Below are positions 1 to 7,688 of a DNA stretch of 64,000 nt, in pieces. The notes beneath the pieces are model-generated. The model was not told the DNA's origin. It saw only the letters and a program-made list of their open reading frames with translations, and ran no database searches. Position 1 is the first letter of the stretch; every line of letters begins with the position of its first letter. This DNA comes from Streptomyces sp. SAI-127. GTDB lineage: Bacteria; Actinomycetota; Actinomycetes; Streptomycetales; Streptomycetaceae. A program made the position numbers and the translations under genes. The DNA is taken from contig NZ_JARXYJ010000001.1 of NCBI RefSeq assembly GCF_029894425.1, positions 6,076,001 to 6,140,000 on the forward strand. The letters run 5' to 3'.

Positions 1-782
1 AGTACCCGACGTTCCACGACCTGCGCCACTCCCACGTGGCCGCGCTGCTGTCGGACCGGCACAGCCTGGAGTACGTCAAGCGGCGCCTGGGCCACGAGAG
101 CATCAAGACCACCAGCGACCGGTACGGCCACCTGCTGCGGGAGGCCCATGCGGGAGCGCTGGCGACGATCGACCGCGCGCTGGGCATCCCGTCGACCGCC
201 GGCCCGGACGGGGAGGCGGACGAGTTCGAGGAGCACGAGGCGCGTACCCCGGTGACGGACCCCGGGCGGTCGCTGTATGTCGCGCATGTGGGCTCCCTGC
301 TGGTCGGGTTCTGGCGGGCCGAGCACGCCGAGGAGTTGGCGGAGCGGTGGGCGCGGGAGCGCGGCGGCGCCGTGCGGGTGGAGCGGATGAGCGCGGACTG
401 GTGGATCCGGTCCACCGGCGGGCAGGTCGGGTCCGACAACGGCCTCAAGGCCGTACGGGATGAGCTGCCCGGGCGGGCGTTCGTGTGGTTCCTCGGCCCG
501 GCCCTGTACGACGTGGACGGCAGGGAGTGCACGCCCAACCCGAGCGCGCATCAGCCGGCCGGGCGGTGGGTGTGGGAGTTCGAGGAGGAGGACCACATCG
601 AGGAGCCGTCTCGCTCCACCACCCGGTGGCGGCCTGGGTGGGAGGCGCTGACGGAGGCTCGGGCGTGGGGCCTGGACCAGGAGGCCGTCCTGGCGGCCTA
701 CACGGTGGCCCGGGCGGACGCGGTGCGTACCTGCGGCTATCACCCGGAGCGGGCGGCCGGGGAGCGGCAGCCGGTCACCTGA
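1..782 (+). CDS. int: Tyrosine-recombinase integrase, C-terminal part (5' truncated by window edge)
   Basis: Reading from base 3 the protein opens inside the catalytic domain of a phage integrase. The second catalytic arginine box HDLRHSH, the box RRLGHESIKTT with its histidine, and the tyrosine nucleophile in SDRYGHLLRE are all visible in the usual order and spacing. The N-terminal core-binding and SAM-like domains lie outside the window. Such enzymes integrate and excise the phage at attP/attB. After the tyrosine the protein continues for almost 200 residues, much longer than a typical integrase tail; this extension has a Trp/Glu-rich segment and no domain I recognise. The gene converges on the minus-strand immunity genes, with a perfect 12-bp hairpin between them. 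Identification of the catalytic part is secure; the role of the tail is unknown. Confidence 0.93.
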   Translation, partial: YPTFHDLRHSHVAALLSDRHSLEYVKRRLGHESIKTTSDRYGHLLREAHAGALATIDRALGIPSTAGPDGEADEFEEHEARTPVTDPGRSLYVAHVGSLLVGFWRAEHAEELAERWARERGGAVRVERMSADWWIRSTGGQVGSDNGLKAVRDELPGRAFVWFLGPALYDVDGRECTPNPSAHQPAGRWVWEFEEEDHIEEPSRSTTRWRPGWEALTEARAWGLDQEAVLAAYTVARADAVRTCGYHPERAAGERQPVT

Positions 783-797
783 CACCGGGCACGAAAA

Positions 798-828
798 GGG
801 CCCCGGTTGGTCGGCTCAACCGGGGCCC
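798..828. terminator. Bidirectional hairpin between integrase and minus-strand membrane protein
   Basis: A perfect 12-bp inverted repeat (arms 798-809 and 817-828, 7-nt loop) sits between two converging genes. Read on the minus strand the hairpin is followed by CCCTTTTCGT, so it fits a rho-independent terminator for the gene at 850-1551; on the plus strand it would end integrase transcription without a clear U-tract. Confidence 0.8.
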
Positions 829-849
829 CCGCGCTGCTGGTTTATGGGG

Positions 850-1551
850 TTATGCAGGACCGCTGACCGCGCCTTCCACGGGACGGTCGTGCTGCATAGG
901 TTCGGCCAGCCGGGCCGCGGGGGCCGGGCAGCGTCGGAGCGGGATAGCGGCAACGGGTGCGTGGCCGCGGTCGTGGTCGGTGTCGGGGTGGGCCGGCGTT
1001 TCCGTCGCCGGCCCCGGTGGTGGGCAGGATGCCGCCCGAGCGGCCGGCGTAACGGTTCGTCGGGTAAACCGGTCGGCCCGCTCCTGCAACGTCTCGCGGA
1101 TGAGCGCGTTGTGATCCCGCGCCAGTTCCTCGTACAGCCCGCGCAGTTGGGCGTGCTCGCGCTCGAGGTGGCTGTTTTGGGTCAGCGCTGCATCCAGTCG
1201 GCGCAGTATGCCCATCACGTATCCGTGGGCGTTCTCGGCTTTCTCGTTGAGTCGTGCCTCCCTGTCGTTCAGCTCCTGTGCCCGGCGTGCGCTGGCCTCC
1301 ACGAACGTGGTCCGCTCCTGGGCAATCTGATTGGCCATCTGGCGGGTGCGGTCGTCGTGAGCGCTGATCCACTTACGCAGAATCACCATGGACACCACGG
1401 TGATGCACACCATGGCGCAGAGACCCACCGCCGTTAGCAGCACGTGCTTGTCGGCTCCTAGGCGCGGCTCCTCACCTGTGACGATGAGTGTTGCCGCCAC
1501 GCCAGCGACCATGCCGCTGACTGAGGCCGCGGCTGCTGCCTTTCCCGGCAT
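850..1551 (-). CDS. Two-TM membrane protein with coiled coil, downstream of the repressor
   Basis: A 233-residue protein with two hydrophobic segments near the N-terminus (about residues 8-25 and 37-58), followed by a charged heptad-like helix (about 60-165) rich in Glu, Arg, Gln and Ala, then a Pro/Ala/Arg-rich tail. It follows the repressor by 15 bp on the same strand with a good AGGGGG ribosome site, so it is probably co-transcribed in the lysogen. I do not recognise a named family. Its position and topology would fit a lysogeny-expressed membrane protein such as a superinfection-exclusion or signalling factor, but that is inference only. Confidence 0.7.
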   Translation of the reverse strand: MPGKAAAAASVSGMVAGVAATLIVTGEEPRLGADKHVLLTAVGLCAMVCITVVSMVILRKWISAHDDRTRQMANQIAQERTTFVEASARRAQELNDREARLNEKAENAHGYVMGILRRLDAALTQNSHLEREHAQLRGLYEELARDHNALIRETLQERADRFTRRTVTPAARAASCPPPGPATETPAHPDTDHDRGHAPVAAIPLRRCPAPAARLAEPMQHDRPVEGAVSGPA

Positions 1552-1566
1552 TCGTCCCCCTGACTA

Positions 1567-2067
1567 CTACGGCGCCCCCGAGGTCGCCGCTGTGTGCTCC
1601 GTGTCTTCCTGCGCCCGTTGCAGCCTGATCGCCAACTCGATGTTCGAGACCATCGTCTGGCGGATCACGGGGTTGGTAATGCCCCATGCGTCCGCGTATG
1701 CCTCGGGGGACAGCGGCGACTGCGAGGTTGCTGAGCGTACATCCGGAATGACCCCTTCTGGCCATGCCTCGCGGGAGATGACTCCCGCCGCCACCAGAAG
1801 GTTGCGCACATCCGTGTTGAGAACTTTGGCCAGGTTCTCGAACTGGCTCGGCATGGGCAGCGTGGAGCCGCTGATCATGCGCCCGACGGCGGACTCGCTC
1901 ATGCCCGTGTCGCGCGCGAGGGCCATCCTGCCGCCCTTGCCCGGGGTCAAGTCGTAACCGGCCTCGATGGCCAGCCGCCGGATGAGATTGCCGAACTCCT
2001 TGGCCGTGCTCCGGCCGTCTGGTGGCTCGCCCGTAGGCGCCGTGGGTGGTGTGTCCATACTCCGCAT
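1567..2067 (-). CDS. XRE-family immunity repressor (CI-like)
   Basis: The protein has a helix-turn-helix domain (ALARDTGMSESAVGRMISG, then a stabilising helix ending NLAKVLNTDVRNLLVAAG) and an acidic C-terminal segment. It is divergent from a small Cro-like gene, and the gap carries palindromic operator copies, the classic temperate-phage switch. The open frame could extend to an ATG at 2121, but that would translate through operator DNA. I prefer the ATG at 2067 (alternative 2058). No good Shine-Dalgarno precedes either, so a leaderless mRNA is possible. No LexA-type Ser/Lys protease signature is visible in the C-terminus, so RecA-stimulated cleavage is not predicted from the sequence. Confidence 0.85.
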   Translation of the reverse strand: MRSMDTPPTAPTGEPPDGRSTAKEFGNLIRRLAIEAGYDLTPGKGGRMALARDTGMSESAVGRMISGSTLPMPSQFENLAKVLNTDVRNLLVAAGVISREAWPEGVIPDVRSATSQSPLSPEAYADAWGITNPVIRQTMVSNIELAIRLQRAQEDTEHTAATSGAP

Positions 2068-2084
2068 GGTGGGGAGGTTAGCGC

Positions 2085-2122
2085 GCATGCATGCAAGCTG
2101 GAAGGGCTTGCATGCATGCATG
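2085..2122. promoter_or_regulatory. Inverted pair of GCATGCATGCAAGC operators next to the repressor start
   Basis: GCATGCATGCAAGC at 2085-2098 is repeated in inverted orientation at 2106-2119, separated by 7 bp, directly upstream of the repressor start. The full consensus across the region is the 16-bp palindrome CTTGCAYGCATGCAAG. Position and symmetry indicate an operator that controls the repressor promoter. Confidence 0.8.
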
Positions 2123-2223
2123 TTCCCAGGTGAGGGCGTGTAAAGGCCATACCTGCTGGTGGGAGGCAGGGGGCGTACGGAAGCTCTTCACGGAAAAGAC
2201 ACGGCGCGGTGATCGTCATAGCT

Positions 2224-2287
2224 CTTGCACGCATGCAAGCCAGGAGCTAGCGTCATGCATGCAAGCAAGACCTTGCACGCATGCAAG
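2224..2287. promoter_or_regulatory. Three operator copies upstream of the Cro-like gene
   Basis: CTTGCACGCATGCAAG occurs identically at 2224-2239 and 2272-2287, with a partial copy CATGCATGCAAG at 2254-2265 between them. TTGCAC at 2225-2230 with TAGCGT 17 bp further (2248-2253) could be a promoter overlapping the first operator. The last copy ends just before the ribosome site of the gene at 2306, so a bound repressor would block the early operon. Confidence 0.78.
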
Positions 2288-2305
2288 ACGAGAGGAGGTA
2301 TGCGT

Positions 2306-2551
2306 ATGCCCACGCTGCACGGCAAGACGGTCGAGTCCCGGGCCGAGCAGGCAGGCGACAAGACGCACGCCCAGATCGCCCGGCGGCTGAAGCTCACGCA
2401 GTCCACCGTCTCCCGGCTCCTGGCCGGGAAGACCGCGCCGTCCCTGCGCACGCTGCTCGCCATCAAGGCGGCATACGGCGTTCCCCTGGACGACCTGGTG
2501 CTGGAGGGCGCCCAGGTGCCCGCCAAGACCGGAGCGGCGGCGGCCGGATGA
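2306..2551 (+). CDS. Cro-like XRE helix-turn-helix protein
   Basis: An 81-residue protein that is almost entirely a helix-turn-helix domain: QIARRLKLTQSTVSRLLAGK, followed by the typical third and fourth helices ending YGVPLDDLVL. It is the first gene of the rightward early operon and faces the repressor across the operators, so it is the best Cro candidate. ATG 2306 lies 7 nt after AGGAGG; the ATG at 2300 touches the ribosome site and longer versions translate the operator repeats, so they were not chosen. It overlaps the next gene by ATGA. Confidence 0.83.
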   Translation: MPTLHGKTVESRAEQAGDKTHAQIARRLKLTQSTVSRLLAGKTAPSLRTLLAIKAAYGVPLDDLVLEGAQVPAKTGAAAAG

Positions 2552-2883
2552 CCGCCTGGACGCGCAGGCACTGCGTCTGCACGGAGGTGCGGAACCTCGA
2601 CTACGAGGAGGCCGCCAACGCTCTCAAGATCAAAACGGACTGGCTCCGGGACAACATCAGCAAGCTGCCGCACCAGAAGTTCGGCCAGAACCCGGCCGTC
2701 TTCTGCCACTGCGACCTGCGGCTGATCCAGGCCATGAACACGGCCATGCCCGCCAAGGCCCAGGAAGTGCTCAACGCGCCGGCCGACCAGGCCGCGCCCA
2801 CCCCCGCCGAAACGCCCACCGCGCTGCCGTACCAGGCCGCCCGGCCCGCCAAGCGCGCCCGCCGAGCGGTCGCCCAGGTGTGA
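2548..2883 (+). CDS. Small HTH protein, excisionase-like
   Basis: A 111-residue protein. The first 65 residues resemble the excisionase/MerR-type DNA-binding families of actinobacterial elements: EEAANALKIKTDWLRDNISK, a short basic wing, then a closing segment CDLRLIQAMNT. The rest is an Ala/Pro-rich tail ending in a basic stretch. It overlaps the Cro-like gene (ATGA), so it would be made at once on induction, when an excisionase is needed. Recombination directionality factors are diverse, so the specific function is inference. Confidence 0.6.
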   Translation: MTAWTRRHCVCTEVRNLDYEEAANALKIKTDWLRDNISKLPHQKFGQNPAVFCHCDLRLIQAMNTAMPAKAQEVLNAPADQAAPTPAETPTALPYQAARPAKRARRAVAQV

Positions 2884-2887
2884 GGCG

Positions 2888-2927
2888 GCGGGGCCGTACG
2901 GACCATGCCGGGTCCACACAGCCCCGC
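2888..2927 (+). terminator. Hairpin after the excisionase-like gene
   Basis: GCGGGGC (2888-2894) pairs with GCCCCGC (2921-2927), with an inner GGACC/GGTCC stem. There is no U-tract. It may be a weak terminator or an mRNA-stabilising hairpin inside the early operon. Confidence 0.4.
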
Positions 2928-3019
2928 TCACCAAGGCCGTACCTCAATCCGCTGAATCGAGGTCCAACCCGTGAACCGGAACTCTAGTGCCCGCACCAAC
3001 CCCCGTAGGGAGGTGCCCA

Positions 3020-3256
3020 GTGGCCGGTGAACTGATCATCGCCGCTGCGGTGTCCTGCGCCGCGCTCCTTCCCGCCGCCGTCATGGCGCACCGCGCAGCG
3101 ACCGCCGCCCCTCGCCCGACCGTCGACCCCGGCGAGTGCTCGGGTGACGACTGCCGGGAGTGCTCGATCCTGTTCGGCCACCCCTCGCAGGCACGCGTGC
3201 GCCGTGAGATCGCCGCGCGGCTGCCGCACCAGACCCGCCAGGGCGGTGCGCTGTGA
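3020..3256 (+). CDS. Small single-TM protein with cysteine cluster
   Basis: A 78-residue protein beginning with a hydrophobic N-terminal helix (LIIAAAVSCAALLPAAVMA), then a soluble tail with three close cysteines (GECSGDDCRECS) and a basic end. GTG 3020 was chosen because GGGAGG lies 6-8 nt upstream; the ATG at 2987 has no ribosome site. It overlaps the next gene by GTGA. The helix could be a membrane anchor or signal peptide. No family is recognised. Confidence 0.65.
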   Translation: MAGELIIAAAVSCAALLPAAVMAHRAATAAPRPTVDPGECSGDDCRECSILFGHPSQARVRREIAARLPHQTRQGGAL

Positions 3257-4011
3257 CGCCCAAGGGACGCCCGCGCGGCGCCGACCACTTCCTGAATGCC
3301 GAGAAAGCTCGGCTGACCCCCCGCTACTGGCTCAAGGCAGGCGTCTACGCCTCCACCGAAACGGCGGGCGGCATCGCCCGCGCCGTCCGTAGCGGCGGCC
3401 TCAACGCGTACGCCCCGGCTGGACAGTTCCAGTCGCACGTGACCCGCGTCGAGGACGGCGCGGCCGTGTGGGTCCGATACGTCGACCTGCCCGAGGCGGC
3501 CCCGGCGATGCCGGCCACGATGACCGTGCGCATCCGCCACGACGGCGACGGCCCCGGTCATGAGGGCGTCGGCATCATCACCGTCACGGTCGACAGCCAG
3601 TGCCCGCGCTGCCACGCGCCGCGCGGCGCCGACACCATCCGCCCGCACCACTTCCGCCACGACGGCGACCGGTACGAGGTCGACGTCTGGGACAACCCCT
3701 GCCAGCACGTCGACCTTCCCCCCGACGTCCTCGCCGAGGCCCGCAACCGCGACGCGATGCAGAGCCACGTCGAGCTGCCGGAACCGGTCCGGCTGATCCT
3801 CCAGGCGTGCGGTGAGCGCACGATCCACAGCGGCAAGCAGGCCGCCCAACTCCTCGGCGACCGCGGATTCAACGACGAGGCCGCCCTGATCAGGGCCGAG
3901 GTCAAGCAGTGCAACGGCCTCATGTCTGCCAAGCAGGCCGCGGGCTACCTCCGCAACCTCACCGCCGCCGCGACACAGCACAACACCCCCCGGAAGGACA
4001 CCGACGCGTGA
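3253..4011 (+). CDS. Hypothetical early protein with zinc-ribbon-like centre
   Basis: A 252-residue protein translationally coupled (GTGA) to the gene before and overlapping the exonuclease gene after it. The centre holds CPRCHAPRGADTIRPHHFRH followed about 20 residues later by NPCQHVDLPPDVL, a plausible zinc-binding set. The C-terminal half has helices with the repeated theme HSGKQAAQLLGDRG / MSAKQAAGYLRNL. It sits directly before the exonuclease/RecT pair, suggesting a link to recombination or early regulation, but I do not recognise the family. Confidence 0.72.
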   Translation: MTPKGRPRGADHFLNAEKARLTPRYWLKAGVYASTETAGGIARAVRSGGLNAYAPAGQFQSHVTRVEDGAAVWVRYVDLPEAAPAMPATMTVRIRHDGDGPGHEGVGIITVTVDSQCPRCHAPRGADTIRPHHFRHDGDRYEVDVWDNPCQHVDLPPDVLAEARNRDAMQSHVELPEPVRLILQACGERTIHSGKQAAQLLGDRGFNDEAALIRAEVKQCNGLMSAKQAAGYLRNLTAAATQHNTPRKDTDA

Positions 4012-5081
4012 GCGCCACCATGACCGAGCCCACCATCCCCAGCGTGGACCTGGCCCCGGAGGCCCGGGTGCTCCTGCCCACCGGCGACATGTGGGACCAG
4101 GAGTATCGGAAGCGCTGGCTGGCCGCGCGCCTGAACGGCCTGGGCGGCTCCGACGTCGCTGTGCTGCTCGGGTTCGTGTCCGGCAAGGGGCCGTGGCACG
4201 TGTTCGAGGACAAGCACGGGCGCGGCAAGGACTTCGACACCGAGGCCATGGAGTTCGGCCGGGAGATGGAGGAGCCCATTGCCCGGGTGTTCTCCCGCCG
4301 TACCGGCATCCCCGTCATCGACCCGCCCGGCATGTACGTCAACGTCGAGCGTCCGTGGATGCTCGGCAACGTCGACCGGCTGGCCCTGGACGCGGACACC
4401 CGCGAGGTCGACGGGCCGGTGGAGTGCAAGAACCGCACCGAGTGGCAGCTGTCGGACTGGGAGCAGGACGAGGCGCCGGACGCCCCGCAGATCCAGAACC
4501 TGTGGTACCAGGCCGTAGGCGGCTGGCGTAAGGGCTACGTCGCCGCGTGCGTGGGCGGGAACAAGCTGCGGTGGCACGAGGTGCCGCGCCGTGAGGACCT
4601 GCTGGCGCACCTCGTCCAGTGGACCGGGGACTGGTGGCAGCGCCACATCGTGGAGGGCGAGGAGCCCGACGCGGACGGCCTGCCCGGCACCAAGGATTTG
4701 CTGGCCCACCTGTGGGACGTCAAGGTCGACGGCGTCGCCGAGGTGGCCGTCGAGCAGGCCCGCAACCTGCGTAAGCGGGAGGCCGCCCTGGGGTCCGCGA
4801 TCGAGCGGGCCCAGCGCCGCCTGGACGAGGTGCAGAACACCATGCGCCTGCTCGCCCGGGAGTCCGAGATCGTCAAGACCCCCGGCGGCAAGGTCGCCTG
4901 GACCTGGAAGCAGAACGGCAACTTCGCCCCGTCCAAGTTCACCAAGGACCACCCGGAGTTGGCCGCCGAGTACGCCGTGACGAAGACCGGCATCGACACC
5001 AAGGCCCTCGCCAAGGACCACCCCGACCTTTACCGCCAGTACCGCGCCCGGGTGCTCCGCGTGCCCGCCAAGGGAGTGTGA
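4008..5081 (+). CDS. YqaJ-family phage exonuclease
   Basis: A PD-(D/E)XK exonuclease of the YqaJ/lambda-Exo type. The N-terminal GLGGSDVAVLLG box, the acidic residue in GNVDRLALDA, the catalytic E-x-K in DGPVECKNRT, and the helix WYQAVGGWRKGYVAACVGG are all in the expected order. A coiled-coil C-terminal third follows (about residues 245-300). Such enzymes resect 5' ends and load the annealase encoded just downstream. GTG 4008 overlaps the previous stop and follows GGAAGGA; ATG 4020 is an alternative start. Confidence 0.88.
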   Translation: MSATMTEPTIPSVDLAPEARVLLPTGDMWDQEYRKRWLAARLNGLGGSDVAVLLGFVSGKGPWHVFEDKHGRGKDFDTEAMEFGREMEEPIARVFSRRTGIPVIDPPGMYVNVERPWMLGNVDRLALDADTREVDGPVECKNRTEWQLSDWEQDEAPDAPQIQNLWYQAVGGWRKGYVAACVGGNKLRWHEVPRREDLLAHLVQWTGDWWQRHIVEGEEPDADGLPGTKDLLAHLWDVKVDGVAEVAVEQARNLRKREAALGSAIERAQRRLDEVQNTMRLLARESEIVKTPGGKVAWTWKQNGNFAPSKFTKDHPELAAEYAVTKTGIDTKALAKDHPDLYRQYRARVLRVPAKGV

Positions 5082-5083
5082 CC

Positions 5084-6055
5084 GTGACTGAGACTCTGAT
5101 GCACCGGGTGCTCGCCGCCACTGGCGGCGGGCGCCCCGCCCCCGAGCAGGACCCGGCGCCCACGGTGGAGCCCCCGGTGGGGGAGGCCACCCCGGCCCAG
5201 GTGGACGCCGTCCAGGAGTATCTGGACAAGCACGGCGATAAGTTCGCCGCCTCGCTGCCCGCGCACGTGCCGTACGAGAAGTTCCAGGCCGCCGTGTCCG
5301 CCCTGCTGCCACGGCTCGGCCGGTGCACGCCGGCGTCCCTGCGCATGGCGCTGATGACCTGCGCCCGGTTCGGCCTGGTGCCGGACGGCTATGAGGCCGC
5401 CATCCAGGTGCAGGGCAACAAGGCCGTGTTCATCCCCACGTACAAGGGTTACGTCCGGCTCATGTACCGGTCCGGGCTGGTGGCCTCGGTCCACTACGGC
5501 CTGGTGCACGAGAGCGACGAGTGGGAGGTCCGCCCGTCCGCCCCGGCGCCGGATGACTTCACGCTCAAGATCCGGCCCGAGCTGGGGCCCGAGGAGCGCG
5601 GCAAGGCGCTGTTCGCGTACGCCTTTATCCGGACCAAGGACGGCGCCCGCTCTCAAGTGGTGTTCGTCAACCGGGCCAAGGCAGCCCAGCTCCGCGACGA
5701 GTGGAGCTACGCCTACCAGCTCGCCGAGCAGGACGGCCGCAAGGATTCGTTCTGGCACCGGGACTTCGACCACATGATGCTCAAGTCCGCGTTGAAGGCG
5801 CTGTACCCGTCCGTGCCCACCTCGGCGGAGCTGGTGGCGCTGGTGGAGGCGGACGACGCCGGCGAGCGCGGCGACGTGCAGATCGTGCACGCGCCCGACC
5901 CGGAGCGGGCCGCCCTGGTCGCCGAGGCCGAGCGGGCCCACCGCGCGGCCGAGGGCAGCCAGGAGACGGCGCCCCTGCCGGTGAAGCGGTCCAAGCAGGG
6001 CCGCACCTACCGGGGCAAGAAGCAGCGCGGCGGCCGTAAGGGCCGGGTGAGCTGA
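5084..6055 (+). CDS. recT: RecT-family single-strand annealing protein
   Basis: A clear RecT annealase. The core begins with SLRMALMTCARFGLVPDG and continues with VFIPTYKGYVRLMYRSG and HRDFDHMMLKSALKALYP, all characteristic of the family. The C-terminal end is basic (KRSKQGRTYRGKKQRGGRKG), which fits DNA binding. It forms a two-component recombination module with the exonuclease upstream. GTG 5084 lies 7 nt after GGGAG; GTG 5078 is in frame but poorly spaced. The stop overlaps the next start by one base. Confidence 0.93.
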   Translation: MTETLMHRVLAATGGGRPAPEQDPAPTVEPPVGEATPAQVDAVQEYLDKHGDKFAASLPAHVPYEKFQAAVSALLPRLGRCTPASLRMALMTCARFGLVPDGYEAAIQVQGNKAVFIPTYKGYVRLMYRSGLVASVHYGLVHESDEWEVRPSAPAPDDFTLKIRPELGPEERGKALFAYAFIRTKDGARSQVVFVNRAKAAQLRDEWSYAYQLAEQDGRKDSFWHRDFDHMMLKSALKALYPSVPTSAELVALVEADDAGERGDVQIVHAPDPERAALVAEAERAHRAAEGSQETAPLPVKRSKQGRTYRGKKQRGGRKGRVS

Positions 6056-6945
6056 TGAGCTGGCACGGCCGCCCGTTCCTGGGCCTGGATCTCGAAACGT
6101 CCGGCACCGACCCGGAGCACGACTGCATCGTCACGGCCGCCGCCGTCCGGTGGGGCGGCGGTAAGCCGACCGCCGGCCGCCGATGGGTCGCCGTGCCCGA
6201 GTTCGAGATCCCGGCCGATGCGGAGGCCGTGCACGGCTGGAGCACGGAGGCGGCCACGGCGCAGGGATCGCCGCCTGACGGCGTGGTCGCGGACATCATC
6301 GCCGCGGTGGTCGACGGGGTGGAGCAGGGCTACCCCCTGGTGGTCATGAACGCCCCGTTCGACCTGACCCTCCTCGACCGAGCGGCCCGGCGTCTGGGCG
6401 TCCGGCCGCTCGCCGAGCGGGTCACCCCGTACGTGTTGGACCCCCGCGTCCTGGACAAGCAGGTCGACCGCTACCGGAAAGGCCGGCGGACCTTGACCGA
6501 CCTGTGCACCCACTGGTGCGCCTCGCTCGCCGGTCCGGCCCACGACTCGCAGGTGGACGCCATCGCCGCCTGTGACCTGGTGTACCGGATCGCCAAGCGG
6601 CACCCGTGGTTGCAGCGCAAGACCCTGGCGGAGCTGCATGACGCCCAGCAGAAGTGGGCGAACCAGCAGAACGCTTCCTTCCGCGACTACCTGGCCCGTA
6701 CGCCCGGCCGGGAGCTGGAGGCCCTGGGCGTGCGCCTGGACTGGCCGATGGTCCCGGCCGCCGTGGCGGCGGCCCTCAAGGAACACGGCGCCGACCCGCT
6801 CGCCGCGATGTACGCGGCCGGCGAGGTGGCCGCCGCCGAATACCACTACTGCACCCGCGAGCGCTCCACCCGCGCGCACGCCGTTGACGCTGACGGCACG
6901 CGCACGTGCTGGAGCTGCGCGAGAGAAACGGCAGGCAACCAGTGA
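6055..6945 (+). CDS. DnaQ-like DEDDh 3'-5' exonuclease
   Basis: A 296-residue protein with the three exonuclease motifs of the DnaQ/RNase T superfamily: Exo I FLGLDLETSGTDPEHD, Exo II VVMNAPFDLTLLDRA, and Exo III PAHDSQVDAIAACDL with the histidine five residues before the last aspartate (DEDDh type). A helical C-terminal part of about 120 residues ends in CSTR-like cysteines (THYCTRE...CWSCARE). It may serve as a proofreading or end-trimming nuclease in the exonuclease/RecT/RuvC recombination cluster. Confidence 0.9.
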   Translation: MSWHGRPFLGLDLETSGTDPEHDCIVTAAAVRWGGGKPTAGRRWVAVPEFEIPADAEAVHGWSTEAATAQGSPPDGVVADIIAAVVDGVEQGYPLVVMNAPFDLTLLDRAARRLGVRPLAERVTPYVLDPRVLDKQVDRYRKGRRTLTDLCTHWCASLAGPAHDSQVDAIAACDLVYRIAKRHPWLQRKTLAELHDAQQKWANQQNASFRDYLARTPGRELEALGVRLDWPMVPAAVAAALKEHGADPLAAMYAAGEVAAAEYHYCTRERSTRAHAVDADGTRTCWSCARETAGNQ

Positions 6946-7688
6946 CCATGACCATGGAACTCCCCATGCCTGGGCCCGCATTCGAGTGGCCCGAGGAAGA
7001 GAACTGCCCCAACTGTTCGTGCTGCTTCCGGGAGCTGTGCCAGCGCGGCGCGGCTCGTACCGGGGAGTGCGTGAGCTGCGTCCGCCCGGAGTACCGCATG
7101 GGCGTGTTCGGCTGCCCGTGCTCGTCGCCGCTGCTGCGCGGCACGGCGGCCTGGCGGGCCGAGCGCATCCGGGCGACGGTGCGCGCCACGGAGTGCCCGC
7201 TGCCGCCGTGCGTGGAGGTCATCCTGCGCGCTCTCGCCCAGGGTGAGGTGGCCGAGGACCGCCAGGCGCTGGGGTTGCTGCGCGTCGGTGGGTTCGCCCA
7301 GGACACCGATGACGGTGAGTGGAGCATCTGCGAGCTGGGCCAGGTGTACCTGGACGCGCGGCATGACCCGCGGCTCCCGGCCTGCGTGGAGGTGCTGAGC
7401 GTCGACAAGACGGCGCGCCTCGCCCAGGTGACCGTGGGTGCCTGGGACCCTGCCCGGCCGGTGCCGGTGCTCCTGTCCCACCTGACCGATGCCACCGGCC
7501 TGCCGGCGGAGGAGCTGCCCGGCGTGTGGCTGGAGGCGGACGTCAACTGCCACGCCCAGGAGCCGGACGACTTGGTGCTGACCAAGGTCCGGCTGGCGGA
7601 GCCGCTGGCCCAGGGGGCCATGGACCCCGAGCAGACGGTGACGTTGCAGGCGTCGGACGTCGCCCTGGTCGGGGGTGAGCAGGCATGA
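6942..7688 (+). CDS. Hypothetical cysteine-rich early protein
   Basis: A 248-residue protein between the DnaQ-type exonuclease and the RuvC-like resolvase, overlapping both. The first 65 residues are rich in cysteine (CPNCSCCFRELC, then CVSC and GCPC), suggesting one or two zinc sites. The remainder is mixed alpha/beta with no motif I recognise. GTG 6942 is chosen because AGGCA lies 7 nt before it; ATG 6948 and 6954 are alternatives. Its position suggests a recombination or replication accessory role, which is not shown by the sequence. Confidence 0.75.
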   Translation: MTMTMELPMPGPAFEWPEEENCPNCSCCFRELCQRGAARTGECVSCVRPEYRMGVFGCPCSSPLLRGTAAWRAERIRATVRATECPLPPCVEVILRALAQGEVAEDRQALGLLRVGGFAQDTDDGEWSICELGQVYLDARHDPRLPACVEVLSVDKTARLAQVTVGAWDPARPVPVLLSHLTDATGLPAEELPGVWLEADVNCHAQEPDDLVLTKVRLAEPLAQGAMDPEQTVTLQASDVALVGGEQA

